A DNA stretch of 64,000 bases from Sarcocystis neurona (lineage: Eukaryota > Apicomplexa > Conoidasida > Eucoccidiorida > Sarcocystidae), in assembly GCA_000727475.1 (NCBI GenBank), contig KL647336.1, forward strand, positions 186,001 through 250,000, read 5' to 3'. This document shows positions 1-13,800 of this stretch, in pieces (the stretch's first letter is position 1; each line of letters starts with the position of its first letter). Made by a program: the position numbers and the translations under genes. Below the pieces are notes generated by a model. It did no database searches and had not been told where the DNA came from. It worked only from the letters and a program-made list of their open reading frames with translations.

Positions 1-1630
1 TGCTCCACATTCTTTCAGATCACCTCGTTTCGCTACACTCTCTCCCGTGAGCATGCCTGCGGTTCGCCTGTGAATACGGGTGGCCTCTGCAGCAGTAGCA
101 GTAACGGCAGCAGCAACAAGGCTGTTATGGTTCTCGATCAGCGGCAGCAGCAGGAGCTCTGCGCTGCTGCACACCTCTATGCAGCGCGCTTCTGTGTGAC
201 TCCGTTTGCTGCCTTGCTGCTGCTGCTGCCTTGCTGCGGTTGGAGGCTGCTACTAGTGTTCGTGTACAACAGCGGGAGACAGGGTTGCTGCCGCTGTGGG
301 AGCTTCTTCGGGGGTGTCCTGCCCTTGCAGCACTGCTGCGTGACCGAAGTGCATGCAGCAGGAGCGTTACACGCAGCAGTTCTGCTGCTCTCCTCTTCAC
401 TTGCGGGGGCGCGTTGGCATGGCAGCCTCGACACGTCTTGGGGGGAACTCTGCGTATCTTGCTGCAGCACTGCAGTATAGCAGCAGCAGCAGCAGTACCT
501 CCGTTCGATTTGCAAACAAACTGAGGACAGGTAGGCGCTGCAGAAGCAGCAGCACGTCTTTGTACGTAGCGGCATACGACTGTAGAAGCAGCGACGGTGT
601 CTACTAGGCGTGCCCGTCGAGCAAGTACCAAGCGAAGGACCAGCGTGACTACGTTTCTACGAAGTAGTGCATGTGCAGGAGGGGTTGCACCCCCTTCCAT
701 TTCTGCTGTGTGATGCGCAGCAGCAGCGCCTTCGGGTTGAACTTTCCGTCTTCTGGACGAAAAGAATACATCAGAATCTCCATTCCCCTGTTGCTGCCGC
801 AGCAGCAACAACAGCAGCAAAACAGCAAATATCAGCCCGCCTCGGCTTGGACAACGCCCGGTGGCAACGTTCCCATTGCCGCGCCGTCTCAGACGCATGC
901 AACTCCAAAATCAATTTTACTTCTTCCTAATCAATGGTATCTGTGTGGCTGTCCATCTACACGTTCCGAACTATACGAGCGCTTGACACTGGCATCACAC
1001 ATACATACGTACATACATACATACATACACACACATATATATATAGATATAGATATATTTATATGTGTACACACACGGCTAGGTATATTTCTACAAGTAT
1101 ACACAGGCCTGTAGGTACATACGCAAGAGCTGTCCAGATAAACCTTAGAGTTTACTCTCTACTCCTATGTACCCACACGTATATATATATATATTTATGT
1201 ACACATATATATATATATATTTTATATATATATATATTGTTATGCATACTATTACGCTCTTTCTCTAAATACACACTTCTTCGTACCTCTTGCTTCCTCA
1301 CTTTCTTTCTTTTTGTCCCTCTGGCTCACATGTACGCGCATTTATTCGGATACGGGAGTGGTATAAAAGTGGAGCGATTCTTCTTTCACTGCCCTGGACA
1401 AACGCATGTGCAGCACACAGGTGAATCTTCTGGTAGCCACGAGGAGAGGCTGTCTCTATAGTACACACCAAATGCGCAGGGTCTGCCAGAAGATGCGGCC
1501 GCCGTAGCTATATATCTATATATATACACACTATATATGTTCTCTTTCGTCCAAACAAACGCCTTTGAGGATTGTACCTGTATACGGATGTTCTGCGATC
1601 TTCTCGATCAATCTTCCTCTCTCCACATAT

Positions 1631-1671
<41 letters not shown>

Positions 1672-3055
1672 ATATATGTATGTATTATATACGTGTAAGC
1701 ATCTCCCGGGTGTTGCGTCGACGACGACGTGAAACATACGTGTGTCTTTCTCGGAAAGTCAGCGCAAGGCTTTACGTTTGTCGATCGTTTTTTTAGAGTT
1801 TTCTTCCCAGCTTTCTATTCCTTTCTAGTTTCTCCACACACATACACGTTTGCACCCAGAAGTATTTCACCTGCCTTCCTGTCCCACACACATGAAGCGG
1901 AGACAAAGACTCCTGTCCCAGACACACTGTCCTCCTGCCTTACATGGAGCCGCGTGCGCGTCCGCATGCACCAGCGCATGGCTATCTATATACAGAGGAA
2001 TGCATTCAAGTTAGGATTGCTGCGTTTACATGGATACGTATGTATCTAGCCACACGCCTGTAGAGACCCAACATGGCGTCTCGGGCATGCACGCCCACGT
2101 GGGTGAGCTGCTGCCTCTACTTTCCGGCAGAGTGTCATTAGGACGCGTGTACTCTCCTACAAAATTCGACTTTTTTCCGTTTCTCGTGTAAGTACACATA
2201 CGTATATATATCAACACCCGGCACTGTGGAAGAGAAGGCGGAGAGATTCATGTGGCGCGTCCTTCATTTTCTTCTTGTCCTCTGATAGCCGTGCACATAG
2301 ATTATAGCGAGAGAGATATCTCCCCCTTTCTGTGTGTGAATCAGTGGAACGTGTGTGCAAAACGTATTTGCAAATTTTTTCCGCCTCCTCTTGTCAGTGC
2401 ACACCGTCCCGATAAGAAGGCCGACTTAATTTTTTCTCTCTTTCTCTCCCTTCACCTCGACATACAAAAGACGCTGAACAGCACGCCTGCTATGGGCTCT
2501 ATTTTCCGGTGTACGTTCACCGGAGGCGAGAGCCATTTCCTTTTCCAGTTTGCGCGAGTTGACGCCGTGTTGCATTCGCTGCTGTTGCTTCGTAAAAAAA
2601 CGGAAGAACGCCTCTTTTCTTCAGCAGGCGAAACCGGGTTGTGCGTCACCGCAGCGATCTACATGTTCTTTCTGTCGATTCTCGGGTGTACGTACACTGT
2701 GCATGTTTTTTTGTCTCTCCAACATCTCCGTCTGCACATGCATGCATACGAATCTCGTCGGCATAGCGTTCATTTCTCTCTGTTGTCTCACACAAAAGCA
2801 GTTACTTCGATATTGCACCATATAGGTATATGTGCAACCACACACTGGCATATATATATACATATATATATATATGAACGTACATATATATATATATATC
2901 ACATAGATATGAGTTAATTTTTCTTTGTGCCGGAAGAGAAACGCAGCAGTTCTGCGAGTGTGTTCGTACATATATATATATGAAAATATATACATGCAAA
3001 CACACACACGGACATACACATGTATATATATATATATATATGGTACAGATATGAG
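1..3055. other. Left-end region without an assignable gene
   Basis: Bases 1-930 mix CAG and CTG triplets and hold overlapping open frames on both strands (for example 125-898 minus), but none shows a recognisable domain. Bases 10-50 contain a possible acceptor (TTTCAG at 13-18) and donor-like GTGAGC at 47, which could be an exon end of a gene lying to the left; this is weak. Bases 980-1250 and 1500-1700 are (CATA)n/(TA)n arrays. Bases 1700-2820 are low-repeat sequence with only short frames. The RNF10-like gene ends at 3056, so this is probably its 3' flank. Confidence 0.5.
1005..1245. repeat. (CATA)n/(TA)n microsatellite
   Basis: Runs of CATA followed by TATATA blocks broken by short unique pieces. 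Read through in any frame these give Tyr-Ile/His-Thr repeats that mimic coding sequence. Similar arrays recur at 1620-1690, 2850-3045, 4320-4640, 5430-5940, 8750-8960, 18090-18510, 22200-22720, 22920-23330, 31420-31660, 35670-35800, 46500-46620 and 60840-60865. Confidence 0.9.
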
Positions 3056-3110
3056 TTACTTTTTCTTCTTAGACGAAGAGAAACGCAGCAGTTCTGCGAG
3101 TGATACGGTG
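2911..3110 (-). repeat. Tandem duplication of the RNF10 gene 3' coding tail
   Basis: The last 18 codons of the RNF10-like gene (minus strand, ending at stop 3058-3056) recur about 140 bases downstream at 2975-2914. The intact end reads NTVSLAELLRFSSSKKKK and the downstream copy TNTLAELLRFSSGTKKN, each followed by TAA. A TA/CA microsatellite lies between the copies. The second copy keeps the frame, so it may be a decayed or alternative terminal segment. Confidence 0.75.
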
Positions 3111-4288
3111 TTTGCGCCTGGTGCTGGTGGAGCGTAGGCATCTTCTAGATCCTGGGGTTCTTCCTGCTGCTCTGGCAGTTCCTTTTCTACGTAATAACCC
3201 TGCGGTGTTTTTCTTTCTCCCACCTTGCTGCTGCTGCTGCTGGTCGTCGAGACCCAGCCTTTTTTGCAGGTGCTGTTGCTGCTGCTTGCAGCTCTGCTGC
3301 CGCTGCTGCTGCTGCTGCTTGCCGCCTTGTTCCGACTAGGAAGGTTGCTACTGCTGCTGCTGCTGCTGTTCCACGGTCCCTTGCTGCTGCTGCTGCTGCC
3401 GCAGAGAGGTTCTTGCGGCTCGCGCGATCGAGCACCAGCGGCAGCAGCCAAGAACGGTGCACGCGTGTTGCTGCTGCTGCTGCGGGTCACATACGAAGAC
3501 GCGCTGCAGGCGTAGCTACCATGCGTCCGGCTCTTTCTACTTTTTCCATCGTTGGCCGCTGCCGCGGCAGCCGAAAGAGCAGGAAATTGCTCCTCCTGCT
3601 GCTTCTGCTGCAACCATCGCCGTCGGCTCTCATCTCTGCGCTTTACCACTGCCGCAAAAGAGAAATCCACCGCAGCAGCTCCTGCTGCTGCTGCTCCTGT
3701 ACCACTCCTGCTGCCGCTGCTGCTCCTCCTTTTCGTCCGCATTTGCTCATCTGCCGCTTCAACTGCAGATCCACCAGCACCTCCTGCTTCCGTTGCTCCT
3801 CGAGCTGCAGCACCTCCTGCTTCTCTTGTTCCTTCCTCCTGTGCTGCTGCTGCTGCTTCTTCTTCCAGCCCCGTGACTCCACGTCCTTCTACGGCTGCTG
3901 CTGCTGCTCCCACTGCTGCTGTTCCGGCAGTTGCATCCCCCCTTCCTCCTCCTCTTCCTTCTTGTCTGTCTGGCCTTCCCAGCCCCGTATGATGGACAAT
4001 CTCTTCTCTTTTCTCTTCTTCTACGCCTGCTACATTCCCCCTTCCGCTGCTCCTGCTACTACTGCAGAGCGCAGGAAAGGCGTGGGACGCTGCCACGTCC
4101 GGCGGTGGCGCTGCTGTTGCTGCCGCCCGAGCTGACGGCAGCGACGACGCAGAAGAAAAACTTCTGCTGCTCAACAAGGAAGACGCAGCAAGCTGCGAAC
4201 GCTGTTGAGACACACGCACACCTTGCCGTTGCTGCTGCTGCTGCTTGGCATCGCAGTGATGCGGAAACCTACGACGGCGCAACTCTTC
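3056..4288 (-). CDS. RNF10: RNF10-like gene, C-terminal exon
   Basis: A 1233-base terminal exon (410 codons plus TAA) behind acceptor GACTTGCAG at 4289. It starts EELRRRRFPHHCDAKQ, which fits the Arg-rich helix after the FLSHVPL block of RNF10. It passes through Ala/Gly/Glu-rich sequence, then VDFSFAAVVKRRDESRRRW and QQKQQEEQFPALSA (human RNF10 has LQQFPAF), then Ser-rich runs, and ends LAELLRFSSSKKKK. Assignment to this gene rests on position, strand and these weak matches. The junction from 8353 was not found, so at least one small exon is missing. Confidence 0.65.
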   Translation of the reverse strand, partial: EELRRRRFPHHCDAKQQQQQRQGVRVSQQRSQLAASSLLSSRSFSSASSLPSARAAATAAPPPDVAASHAFPALCSSSRSSGRGNVAGVEEEKREEIVHHTGLGRPDRQEGRGGGRGDATAGTAAVGAAAAAVEGRGVTGLEEEAAAAAQEEGTREAGGAAARGATEAGGAGGSAVEAADEQMRTKRRSSSGSRSGTGAAAAGAAAVDFSFAAVVKRRDESRRRWLQQKQQEEQFPALSAAAAAANDGKSRKSRTHGSYACSASSYVTRSSSSNTRAPFLAAAAGARSREPQEPLCGSSSSSKGPWNSSSSSSSNLPSRNKAASSSSSSGSRAASSSNSTCKKGWVSTTSSSSSKVGERKTPQGYYVEKELPEQQEEPQDLEDAYAPPAPGANTVSLAELLRFSSSKKKK

Positions 4289-4814
4289 CTGCAAGTCGAG
4301 AAGAGCAGCCCAAGAGAATAAGTGTATACGTACACATTTATATATATATATATCTCTGTATGCTCATATATATATGTGTTTCTCTCTATTTGTACGAACA
4401 CGTATATGTGTCCATTTCTCTTTCTATGGACTTATATGTACATGTGTATTTCTTTGTATATACATGTATCCCTTTCTCTCTCTCTCTGTTTCGCGCTCTA
4501 TTCTGCAGATCAAAACATACGCATATATATATTTCTTTCTCTACCTACGCGGACACGTATCTATATGTGTATGTTTCTCCCTCTGTGTACGAATACATGT
4601 GTGTGTCTACGTCTCCTTATATGTACTGTATAAGCACAGGCTTCTGCCTGCTCAATAGTCAGTCCTGAACGTGTCGCAACATATTGACGTGCCCAAAGCA
4701 GATAGATACACACACATATATATATGCGTGAATAAAGAGAGAGGCAGACATATACATATCTTTTGATTTGCAAAATACAGCGGACGAAAGAGAGAGAGAA
4801 AGGGATACATACAC

Positions 4815-4845
<31 letters not shown>

Positions 4846-7800
4846 CGTGTACACATATTTACGTAGAAAGGGAAATCTACACATATACGTATATATTCGT
4901 CCACAAAGAGGGACACACATACACACGTATACGCGTGCGTAGACAGAAAGAGATACATATATATATATATATATACTTTCATGTACAAGATAGAGCGGGC
5001 AAAAGAAAGGGAGACATATACACATTTACACACATAAGAGAGAGACAGAAATAGAAGAAGGGGAAAGGGAGAAAGTGAAGCGCGTCAGTTTCGAGAAAAG
5101 AGATCTACAGTCCCCCCCTACTACCCGCCCTTCCCCTGCCGCAGCAGCAGACCAAACTCCTCATGATGCTCCACATACGCGGAGGATAAAAGTTCACGCA
5201 TGCGCACACATATACGTGTGTGTATGGCGGGACACTCTTCTGTAGTTTTGCCCAGGACCTGCTGCATGCGCAGCGCGCCTCGTATTCTCCAACGCATGCA
5301 GATTCCTCCCGGGATTTGTTGCTGTCGCAAAGACACCGGCGGCTCGGCAGGAGTTCTGCAGCCCTTTGCTCGGACAAGGCAGCTACCTCACTCTCCTAAT
5401 TCACCTTATATGCGCCCAGCGACAAAAGTACATATACGTGTATATACATATACACACACACATTCATACATATATACATATATATACACGTGTTTATACA
5501 CATATATATATATATGTACATGTATATACGAATATATGCATGTACATAAGTGCCTGCACGGGCACACACACGAGCATGTATACATGTACCCACACACTAT
5601 ATAAATATACATACATATATTTCTACACTATATACATATACATATACCCGCATACAGACATACACATATATATAAGTATATCAATATATACATTCGAGTG
5701 CCCCGTTGTTATGTACATATGAATATACATATATAATACATATATATATATATATGTAGATATATGGAGAGTAGTATATATATATAGAGAAAGAGAAAGA
5801 GAGTAGCACCACCATATATATATATGTGTATTTGTGCAGGGAGAGCAGTCATAACTACGTATACATATATATATATACAAACACAGCGAGCTCAATTATA
5901 AATATACATATATATATATATATATGTATATATATGGAGAGTAGGCCTTCTTGTGAGTGGAGAGGTAGACAAATGTACACAGAGGGTTGCAAAGGTGGGG
6001 ATCCCTTTTTTATGGGTGCGATCATCTGTCCACCAAGACACCTCACGCTCTACCATTGCCACACACATTTGTCTACATCCATATATATATATACATGTAT
6101 ATATATACATATATGGACGTGGACGCATTTCCTGTAGAAGTGTATCAATTCGCTGTGGTGCAGAGCTCCTCGTCTCGTAGATTTCTGACAAAGCTGTATC
6201 TATCTATTTGTCTATTTATCTACCTTTCCATCCATACATTTCTCCCTCTCTCTCTGTATATGTGTGTGTGTGAATTTCTGGCTAAATATTTTCGTCCGGT
6301 TAAAACGGCACCCATGCGGACAAATGTGTATCTTTTTATATATATAATCTCACTATGTCTCTCTTTCTATCTATACCTATCCATTTCTCTACACATTTAT
6401 ATACATCCGATCTACCTGCCTATATACAAATATATATATAGAGAGAGAGAGAGGGACACAGAGAGAGAGAGATACTCACATAGATATATTTATATATAGG
6501 TGTAGAGATATATTGCAGGTAGTTCAAATAGGAGGCGATACGTACGTACACGCTCTCGCATGATTCGAAAGAAAGTGAATACGAAAAAGGCAGAGAAACT
6601 CACCCGGAAGACGCGTGCCGTCGGTGGAGAAATAAAGTCGCCTGAACGAGCAACAGCAGCACCGCCGTCGGTCAGCACCAGGAGCCCAGGGAAGGCAGCA
6701 GCAGCAGCAACGGAGCGGAAGAAGCAGCAAAAAAGAAGAGGCAGCAAAAAAGAAGAAGCGGCAAAAAAGACGAAGCAGCAGCAGCCGCCGCACAGAGGCA
6801 GTCGTCGGCGCCGCACTGAGCTGGCAGTAAGAGCACCAACAGCAGCAGCAGCAGTAGCGGAGAAGAGGCAGCAGCAGCCTCTTGGTGAGGCGCGCATGTC
6901 GGCAGCAGTAGAGCCGCAGCAGCAGCAGCTTCAGCTCGTCGTCCCCAGGGGCTGGCGTGTAAAATGACAAAGAGAACGAGGACAACAGAGAGATTCATCG
7001 CAACTATGAATTACCTCTCGATTCGTCCCCCACCAGGAGTCTCCTCTCTATTAAACAAACTTCCTGCCAACACGTTTTCACGAACAAGTACGTACGAATG
7101 TTCCCAGAAAAGGAAGACGAAGAGAGGGACAAAGAATCAGCAAGAGTCGCGTCCACAGTCAACGCAGCAGGAGTCAACGCAGCAGCAGTCAACGCGGGCA
7201 GCAGTTCAAGCATGCGGCAATAAGAATATCAACAGTACACATTCAAGCATATCTAGAGAGACATATAAGCGTAGATATACATAAATCCAGACCTATACAC
7301 ATCTGTATCTACATATTATACACATGCACATATATATACGTATAGGGAATGCAGCAGTAGCAGTAGCAGCAGCGGCAGGGTAAGGAACGAAGAATTTGTC
7401 GAGAGGAGGTGCAGCAACAGCAGCAGCTGCGAGCGTCTCGGTCGATCACCGAGACCTTCTGGTGCCTCCCGTCGAAGAGAAGACCGGGGAAAGGGAAAGT
7501 CAAAAGAGAAGTAAAAGACGAAGGAGAAGAACCAAAGAGAGAACAAGAAGAAGGGCAGGAAGAGTCGAGAAGAAGAGAAGGAAAACGCGAGACCGCGTGG
7601 ATGAAGAAGTGAGAAGGGGACGAAGAGGAGGAGAACGTGACACAAAGACGAAGAAGAGACGAATAGACGGGAAGGTGAACAGAAAGTGACAACAAAAGCA
7701 CGAGGACACCGATGACTGACACGTAAGAGGCCCGAAGACGAAGAGCGAAGAAAATGTGGGGAGTACCACACAAATGCGGGAAGGAGGGCCGAAAGGGAGG

Positions 7801-10800
7801 GGAATGGGGGGATGTGAACGTGTGATTTAGACCAGTAGAGAGGCGCGCAAGAACTGCAGGAAAACCGCTTCCACCGCAGATTACAGCAGGGCCGGCAGTC
7901 ACAGGCCTGTCAGCAAGAGGGAGAAAAAAGACGGGATACACGAAGAGAGGAAGACCGAAGAGAGAGAACGGAAGAAGAGAAAGAAAAGAGAGGGACAGAG
8001 AGAGGGAGTCGCGGCAGCAAAGAACCCGCAAGGAAGGAGACAGCTCTCACTTCGAAAAGAACCGGGCACGAAGAGCAGGAACACGACAGAGAGACGGAGA
8101 CAGACACATACACAGAGAGAGACGGAGACGGAGACAGAGAGGAGACGCAGGGAGAGACGGAGAGACAGAGAGAGACGGAGAAACGTCGAGAAAGACACCG
8201 CAACATGACGAGCAGGAGCAGCAGCAGGAGCAGCAGCAGAAGCAGCAGCAGAAGCAGCAGCAGCAGCAGGAACAGCAGCAGAAGCAGCAAGGTGAGCGGG
8301 GAATTCACAGAGAGACGGGTACAGTGGGGAAGAAAAAAAGAGAAAGGCCCACCGAGAAATACATCGGCAATTGCAACTTCTGCGTGGAGAGGAACATGCG
8401 AGAGAAATTTGAAACGACGACGCGCTGCTGCGTCGTTCCGCAGGCGGTGCACCGCTCGCACTCGTAAATTTGGTAACACCAACGGCAGAGCCGCTGCTTC
8501 ACCGTCTCCTTCATACAACAAACATCTGCGACACATTCCCCAGCCAACGCAGAAACAGCTGTTCAACATATCCACGAAACATCGCTGTACACATATATAG
8601 ACACACATATCTATATATATTAATCTCTGTGTGTGTGTATGGGCACATCTCCAGAGGAACACTAAATAGCCATATATCGACAAAGTCACATGCGGACGAA
8701 GAAACAAAATAAATTAATTCTTATCCACACATCTGCACATGTCTACAAATATATACATATATATATATATATACGCATCTGTGGGTGTCTACAAATATAT
8801 ATATATATATATACATATATATATACATGTATGCATTTGCGCGTGTCTACAAAGATATACATATACACAAATACTTATGCATCTGTGCGTGTCTACAAAT
8901 ATGTACATATAATTAAGCATCTGCACATGTCCACTATATACATATATATATATGGAGATATATAAGCAGACAAGTAGAAGCAGACACACACATAAATATA
9001 TATGTGTGTGTACAAGGTAAGTAAATTCTAACTATTCCACGTGTAGTATCCGTGAATAGATATGTATATAGAGAGACAGAGACGGAAAGAGGAAAATTCC
9101 GAAGAAAGAAAAGCATCAACGGGGAGATGAGACCGGGGAGTTGCTGCACCGAAGCAGCTGCAGCAGGAGGAAGGGGAGAGCAGCGGACAGCCGATAGACG
9201 CCACAGCAGCAGCAGAACTAAAGAATAGAAGAAAAAGAGAGAGAAGAGGGGAAGCGAAAGGGAAAAAGAAGGAAGAGGAAGAGCAGGCAGAAATGTGCGC
9301 GAGAGGAGACGTGGAAATGAAGTAAATGCTGCCGCAGAGCTGCCGCGTCTCTATGCAACCAACACGCAAGAAACGCACACGCAGCAACAGCAGCAGATGC
9401 AGCAACCGCGCAGCAGCAGATGCAGCAGAAACAGCAGCAGATGCTGAACAAGCAGCAACAGATGCAGCAGAAACAGCAGCGGATGCAGCAGAAACAGCAG
9501 CAGCACAAGCCGCAGCGGCAGCAGAAGCAGCAGCAGTTGCATTGGAAAGTTGGACGCTGCGACAAGGCGCAGAACAGCAGCGGGGCTCTGTGCGTTTCTG
9601 TTTTTGTTTCTCTCCCCCTTTTCTCTCTTCTTCTTCCTTTCTCTGTTTGTTTCCCTTTCTACGTGTTGCTGGGGTTCTTCCAGAGTTTGTGTCGCGAGGA
9701 AGCTTTTCTGTCGAAGTCCCGCTGCCGAAGGAGGAGAAGAGACGGACGAGAAATATCTACTTGATTTTCTCTCGACGCATGCGTGTCCACAAATTCGGAC
9801 GGAGAGAAGCAGACACCAACGCAGAGTAACGCAGAATCACAGACCTCGCCGGCACACTCTCCCTCTCTCTTTCGCCCTCTCTTTCTCCCCAAGCATGCAC
9901 ACATTTACACACACATTCGTATTTATAAGGGGAGAGACAGAGAGACGCAGCCTCCCCACATATACATATATATGTGTCTGTATACTGCAGCCGACAAGTA
10001 GAGAAGGTGCACGCCTCTCTCTCTTTACGTAGATATACACATATATATACATATATGTAGAGAGTTGTATTTTCTAGCCGGTAGAGCCCCACTCCTCTCT
10101 TCCCCAACATACATACTTTTACACATCTACCAGTATATCCACATATATACATATACACACATATATATATACGTGTGTGTACGTAGAGAGAGAGAGACGA
10201 AGCGGAGACAGTGTCGCACGGTTGCTGTCGCGTCTCCGTCTCTCGACCTTCGTCCACTTTTTGTGTCCCCCATCCTTCTCTAGTTCTCTTCTTCTTCTTG
10301 TTTGTGCTAGAGGAAATGAACTCCCGTTTGCCGAGGCGCAGCAGGACGTGTAGGGTCGTCCGCGGTCGCACTCTTCGTCCAGAAACGCGTCCACAGACGA
10401 AACAGCGAGACACACACGGAGACAGCAGAGACAGGAGCAGCGAGACGGGGAGACAGAGAAGAAATCGCGAAGAAGAGAGAAAAGAGAAGGTGGTGGGACT
10501 GCGCACTCGAGAAAGAGAGGGTGGAGGAAGCATAGCTGCCCATCCGCAGACTGGTAAAAGTAGAAAGTCATCTCTCTCGAATTTCTGCCTGCTCTGTCGC
10601 TACCTCCTTCTCCTTCTCCTCCTCGCACTGCTGCACCTCTTCCGTTCTTCTTCTCCTGCTGCTGCTCTTCCTGCTTCTTCTGCTCTTCCTGCTCCTTCTG
10701 CTCTTCTTGCTGATCCTGCTGTCCTTGATGCTGCTCCTCTTCCTGCTGCTCTTCTTGCTGCTGCTGTGCTTGCTGCTGCTGTGCTTGCTGCTGCTGTGCG

Positions 10801-13800
10801 TGCTGCTGCTGTGCGTGCTGCTGCTGTCCTGCCTGCTGCTTTTCTTGGTGCTGCTCTTGCTGCTGCTCTGGTTGAGGCTGCTGCGCTTGTGGTGGCCGCT
10901 GCTGGCTGCGTCTCCGTCTGAGTTGCTGCCGCTGGTGCTGCTTCCGCTGCTGCTCAAAAATGCTGAGGATCTCGAAGAACTGCGGCAGCGCTTCTCCCGA
11001 ACAAGCAGCAGCAGCAGCCGGAAGCAGGCCGGAAGCAGCCGCGCACATAGTGCAACAGCAGCAGCAGCACGTCTTCTCCACCTCCTCGTGCTGCTGTTGC
11101 GCCTGCTGCTGCTCCTGCACCTGCTGCTGNTCCCCCTGCTGCTGCTGCGCCTGCTGCTGCACCTGCTGCTGCTGCGCCCGCTGCTGCACCTGCTGCTGCC
11201 GCTGCTCAGGAGAAACCTTCACTTCCCACGCACGAGGTCGCTGTCCCCGCAGCAGCAAAAGGCGATCTTCTCTGCGGTGTTGCGTCAGATGCTTCTCTTC
11301 AGCAGCTGCTGCTCCTCCTTCTCCTGCAGCTGCCGCTCCTGCCGCAGCAGCTCCTGTTGTTCTTGTCGAGAGCCTCTGCGTTGCTGCTGCTCCTCCTCCT
11401 GCTGCTCTTCCTCCTCCTGCTGCTGCGGCTTCTTCTCCTCCTCCTCCTGCCGCTGTTGTGGCTCCTACAAAGAAGCCACCGCCAGCGGCGGCACGTGCTG
11501 CAGCTGCTTCCCACCGGCAACTTCCTCGCAGACCCGCAGCAGAGGCAGCACCGGCCGCAGGAGCAGCAGCAGCAGCGGACGCAGGAGCACTAGCAGAGGC
11601 AGGAGCGACAGTAGCCTTAGTAAAAGTAGCAGCGGTAGCAGAAGAAGTAGCAGCAGCAGGAGAAGCAGCGGCAGGAGAAGCAGCAGCAGTAGAAGCAGCA
11701 GCAGCAGGAGAAAATGCAGCAGCAGGTTTGCCGTGGTATCTTGATAGCGACGCGGAGGAGGTATAGCAGGAACAAGGTGAAGAGGAGGGGGAAGAAGAGG
11801 AAGCGCTGCAGCCGCAGCAGCGGCAGCAACAGGTAGAGTAGTGCTGGACTCGGGCTTCGATAAATTTCTCTGCCTACACCAAGGCAGCAGCAACAGCACC
11901 AGCTGATACTTCTCTCAAACTCAAACAGGAAATGCTCACACATACATATATGTATATACGTATATGCTTCGCCAACCCACATGTGACACACACATATGCG
12001 CACACATATATATATATATATACGCATGCATGTATGTATACATATATAGAGAGAGAAAGGAAGAGAAGGAGAGGTAGGCAAACAACGAGAGAAAGAGAGA
12101 GAGAACCGTCCACCAATGCAGGAGGAGGACAAGGCATGAGAGGAGAAGGAAGGGGAGAAGAATCTGCCGCATGCAGAATTTTTTATTTCTCCCGAGACAC
12201 AAACAAAAACAGTCGTCATCACCACGTCACTGCAAAGCGGCAGGGAAACTACGCAGCCGAGCCGCCTTCGTGGTCCTTTATATATATATGAATATATATA
12301 CGTCTCTCCCTTTCTTCTTCCTTCTCTGTCTCCCTTTTTGCTTCTCTCTGTGGTTGTCTGTCTCTCTGTCTCCCTTCCTTTTCCCCAGGGCAGCCCGAAG
12401 CAGACGACGAGAACGCCTGCGACAAACGAACGGCCACACCTTTACACACACGCCTCTGTCTATAAGTAGACAAATATCTACGTTACTACAGACGTATGCA
12501 TTTTATTTATATACATCTATGCTCTCGAGTGTATATCTGCATGCAGGACTGTACACACATACATAGGCGTGTGAAGAAGATACGTATATGTGTTGCTGAG
12601 CAAGGCAGGAACCGCTCATGCTTCCCCTGCTGCTGCTGCTCTCTTTGCTGCTGTCCACCCGCTCCTTGCTGCTGCTGCCCGCCTTCTCATTGCTGCTGTT
12701 GGTGCCCGCCCTCTCGTTGCTGCTGCTGCTGTCCGGCCTTTCCTTGCTGCTGCTGCTGTCCGCCCTCTCATTGCTGTTGCTGTCTCTCTCCTTGCTGCTG
12801 CTGCTGCTCCTCCTCCTCCGGTGCCGTTCCTCCGTCTGCATGCCGCTCTTCCGCTGCGGCTGCTGCTGCTGCCTGCCTTCTCTTTTTGCAACCGCTAGGT
12901 TTGCTGTTGCTGTTGCTGCTGCTCCAGAGGGTCGCTTCTTCTCTCTCCCTGCTGCTGTTGCTGGTGCTTCCCCTTCTGGCGCCGCTCCTCTTGCTGCTGT
13001 TGCTGCTGCTGCTACGCACGTGCGATTATCTATGCTGTTGGTCGCGCCGCTTTTCTCCTTGCTGCTGTTGCCGCTGCTGACTTGAGGCGGCAGCTGCTGG
13101 ACGTGAACCGGGTCACCTGCTGCTGTTGCTATCTGGAGCGTACCAGCTGCAGCGCCCGCAGGGTCGCAGAGGCTGCTGTTCCTGCTGCTGCTGGTTTTCC
13201 TCCTCCTCCTCCTCCTCCTTGGGCTTCTGCTGCAGTTGCTGCTGCTGCTTCTTCTTCCTCTGCCGCTTTGCGCGCAGCCTCTGCAGGTGCACAAATGCAC
13301 AACCAGCAGCAGCTACTCAGCTGCAGCGGCAAGCAGAGCCGCAGCAACTGCAGCACGCCGGGCAGCAGCGGTCGCGGCACCAGAAACGACCAAGAAAACA
13401 TCACAAAAGCAGCCGTAACATCACAAGCAAACAAAGACAAGAGCTGCAGCAGCAGAAGCACCAGCGGCAGAAACAGCAGCAGCAGCAGAAGCAGCAGCAG
13501 CAGCTGAAGCAGCAGCAGCAGTTGAAGCAACAGCAGCTGAAGTGGCAGCAGCTGAAGCAGCAAAGGCAGCAGCAGAAACAGAACCGGCAGTAGAGCCACC
13601 TCTCCGTCCTCTACAACGTCGTCTAGTTCCCACTCTTGCTGCTCGCCTGCCTACTGTCAAATCTGCAAGGCGTCTAGATTTACTGCCGCTGTTGCTGCTG
13701 TTGCTGTTGCTGCTGCTGCTGTCGATGCTGCTGTTGCTGCTTGTCGTGCTGCTGCTGCTTTTCTTGATGCCGCGGTATTCACGTACCAACTTGACGCAGA

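Noticed and set aside
6560..6967. Plus-strand Lys/Arg-rich frame starting MIRKKVNTKKAEKL
   Set aside because: It lies inside the RNF10-like gene on the opposite strand, has no domain, and most of its length comes from CAG and AAG repeats.
10707..11766. Plus-strand Leu/Ser-rich frames of 268-345 codons
   Set aside because: Antisense shadows of the Gln-rich RNF10 exons that carry the FYFYQSADGQ block.
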